Shown piece by piece: positions 63,986-64,000 of a DNA stretch of 64,000 nucleotides. Where the stretch lies: the NCBI GenBank assembly GCA_036571765.1, contig BROE01000020.1:9823461-9887460 (forward strand). The letters run 5' to 3'. Within the stretch, counting starts at the first letter, position 1. Each line of letters opens with the position of its first letter. A program made the translations under genes and the position numbers. The notes beneath the pieces are model-generated. The model had not been told where the DNA came from and made no database searches. It saw only the letters and a list, made by a program, of their open reading frames with translations. Origin of the DNA: Plecoglossus altivelis. Its lineage: Eukaryota; Chordata; Actinopteri; Osmeriformes; Plecoglossidae.

Positions 63986-64000
63986 ACCAACAACACTGTG

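Overview
The window looks like about 64 kb of vertebrate, most likely ray-finned fish, genomic DNA lying almost wholly inside one gene, foxp1 (forkhead box P1), transcribed on the minus strand. The anchor is a single convincing coding exon at 11739-11917 (-). It holds a splice acceptor, an 11-nt stretch of 5' UTR, a start codon, 56 codons that read as the FOXP1 N-terminus (begins MMQESGTE, ends LLHLQQHQ), and a CAG|GTAC donor. No other stretch reads as part of a FOXP protein. The glutamine-rich region, zinc finger, leucine zipper and forkhead exons must lie left of coordinate 1. Everything right of 11917 is upstream of the start codon: 5' UTR introns, with a chain of possible small non-coding exons.

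Layout. 1-11738: the intron after the first coding exon, with AT-rich enhancer-like blocks, a 13-bp x 4 tandem repeat, a 400-bp GA-rich tract and two decoy-like exon candidates. 11739-11917: the coding exon. 11918-64000: introns upstream of the start codon. The best-supported candidate 5' UTR exons (splice acceptor plus donor, all minus strand) are 63080-63124, 56977-57079, 43772-43811, 28727-28793 and, less surely, 20922-20999. They are sequence-based guesses that need RNA evidence.

Mobile DNA is sparse. The clear case is a decayed Penelope-like retroelement reverse transcriptase fragment at about 37306-37858, cut off by a 10-N assembly gap (37859-37868). The gap is followed by a G-rich minisatellite with TTAGGGG cores. 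Simple repeats are abundant and long: (CA)n/(GT)n at 13.8, 20.8, 32.1, 50.5 and 54.5 kb, and GA/CT tracts at 7.8, 23.7, 34, 60.2, 60.6 and 63.2 kb. The longest open frames in the window are translations of these tracts and are not genes.

Much of the remaining sequence is AT-rich and unique, with clustered TAAT cores, POU octamers and similar sites. This is the usual appearance of conserved non-coding enhancers in a developmental regulator locus. I could not align anything, so each such block is an inference. The species, and whether this is foxp1a or foxp1b if the animal is a teleost, cannot be settled from the window alone.
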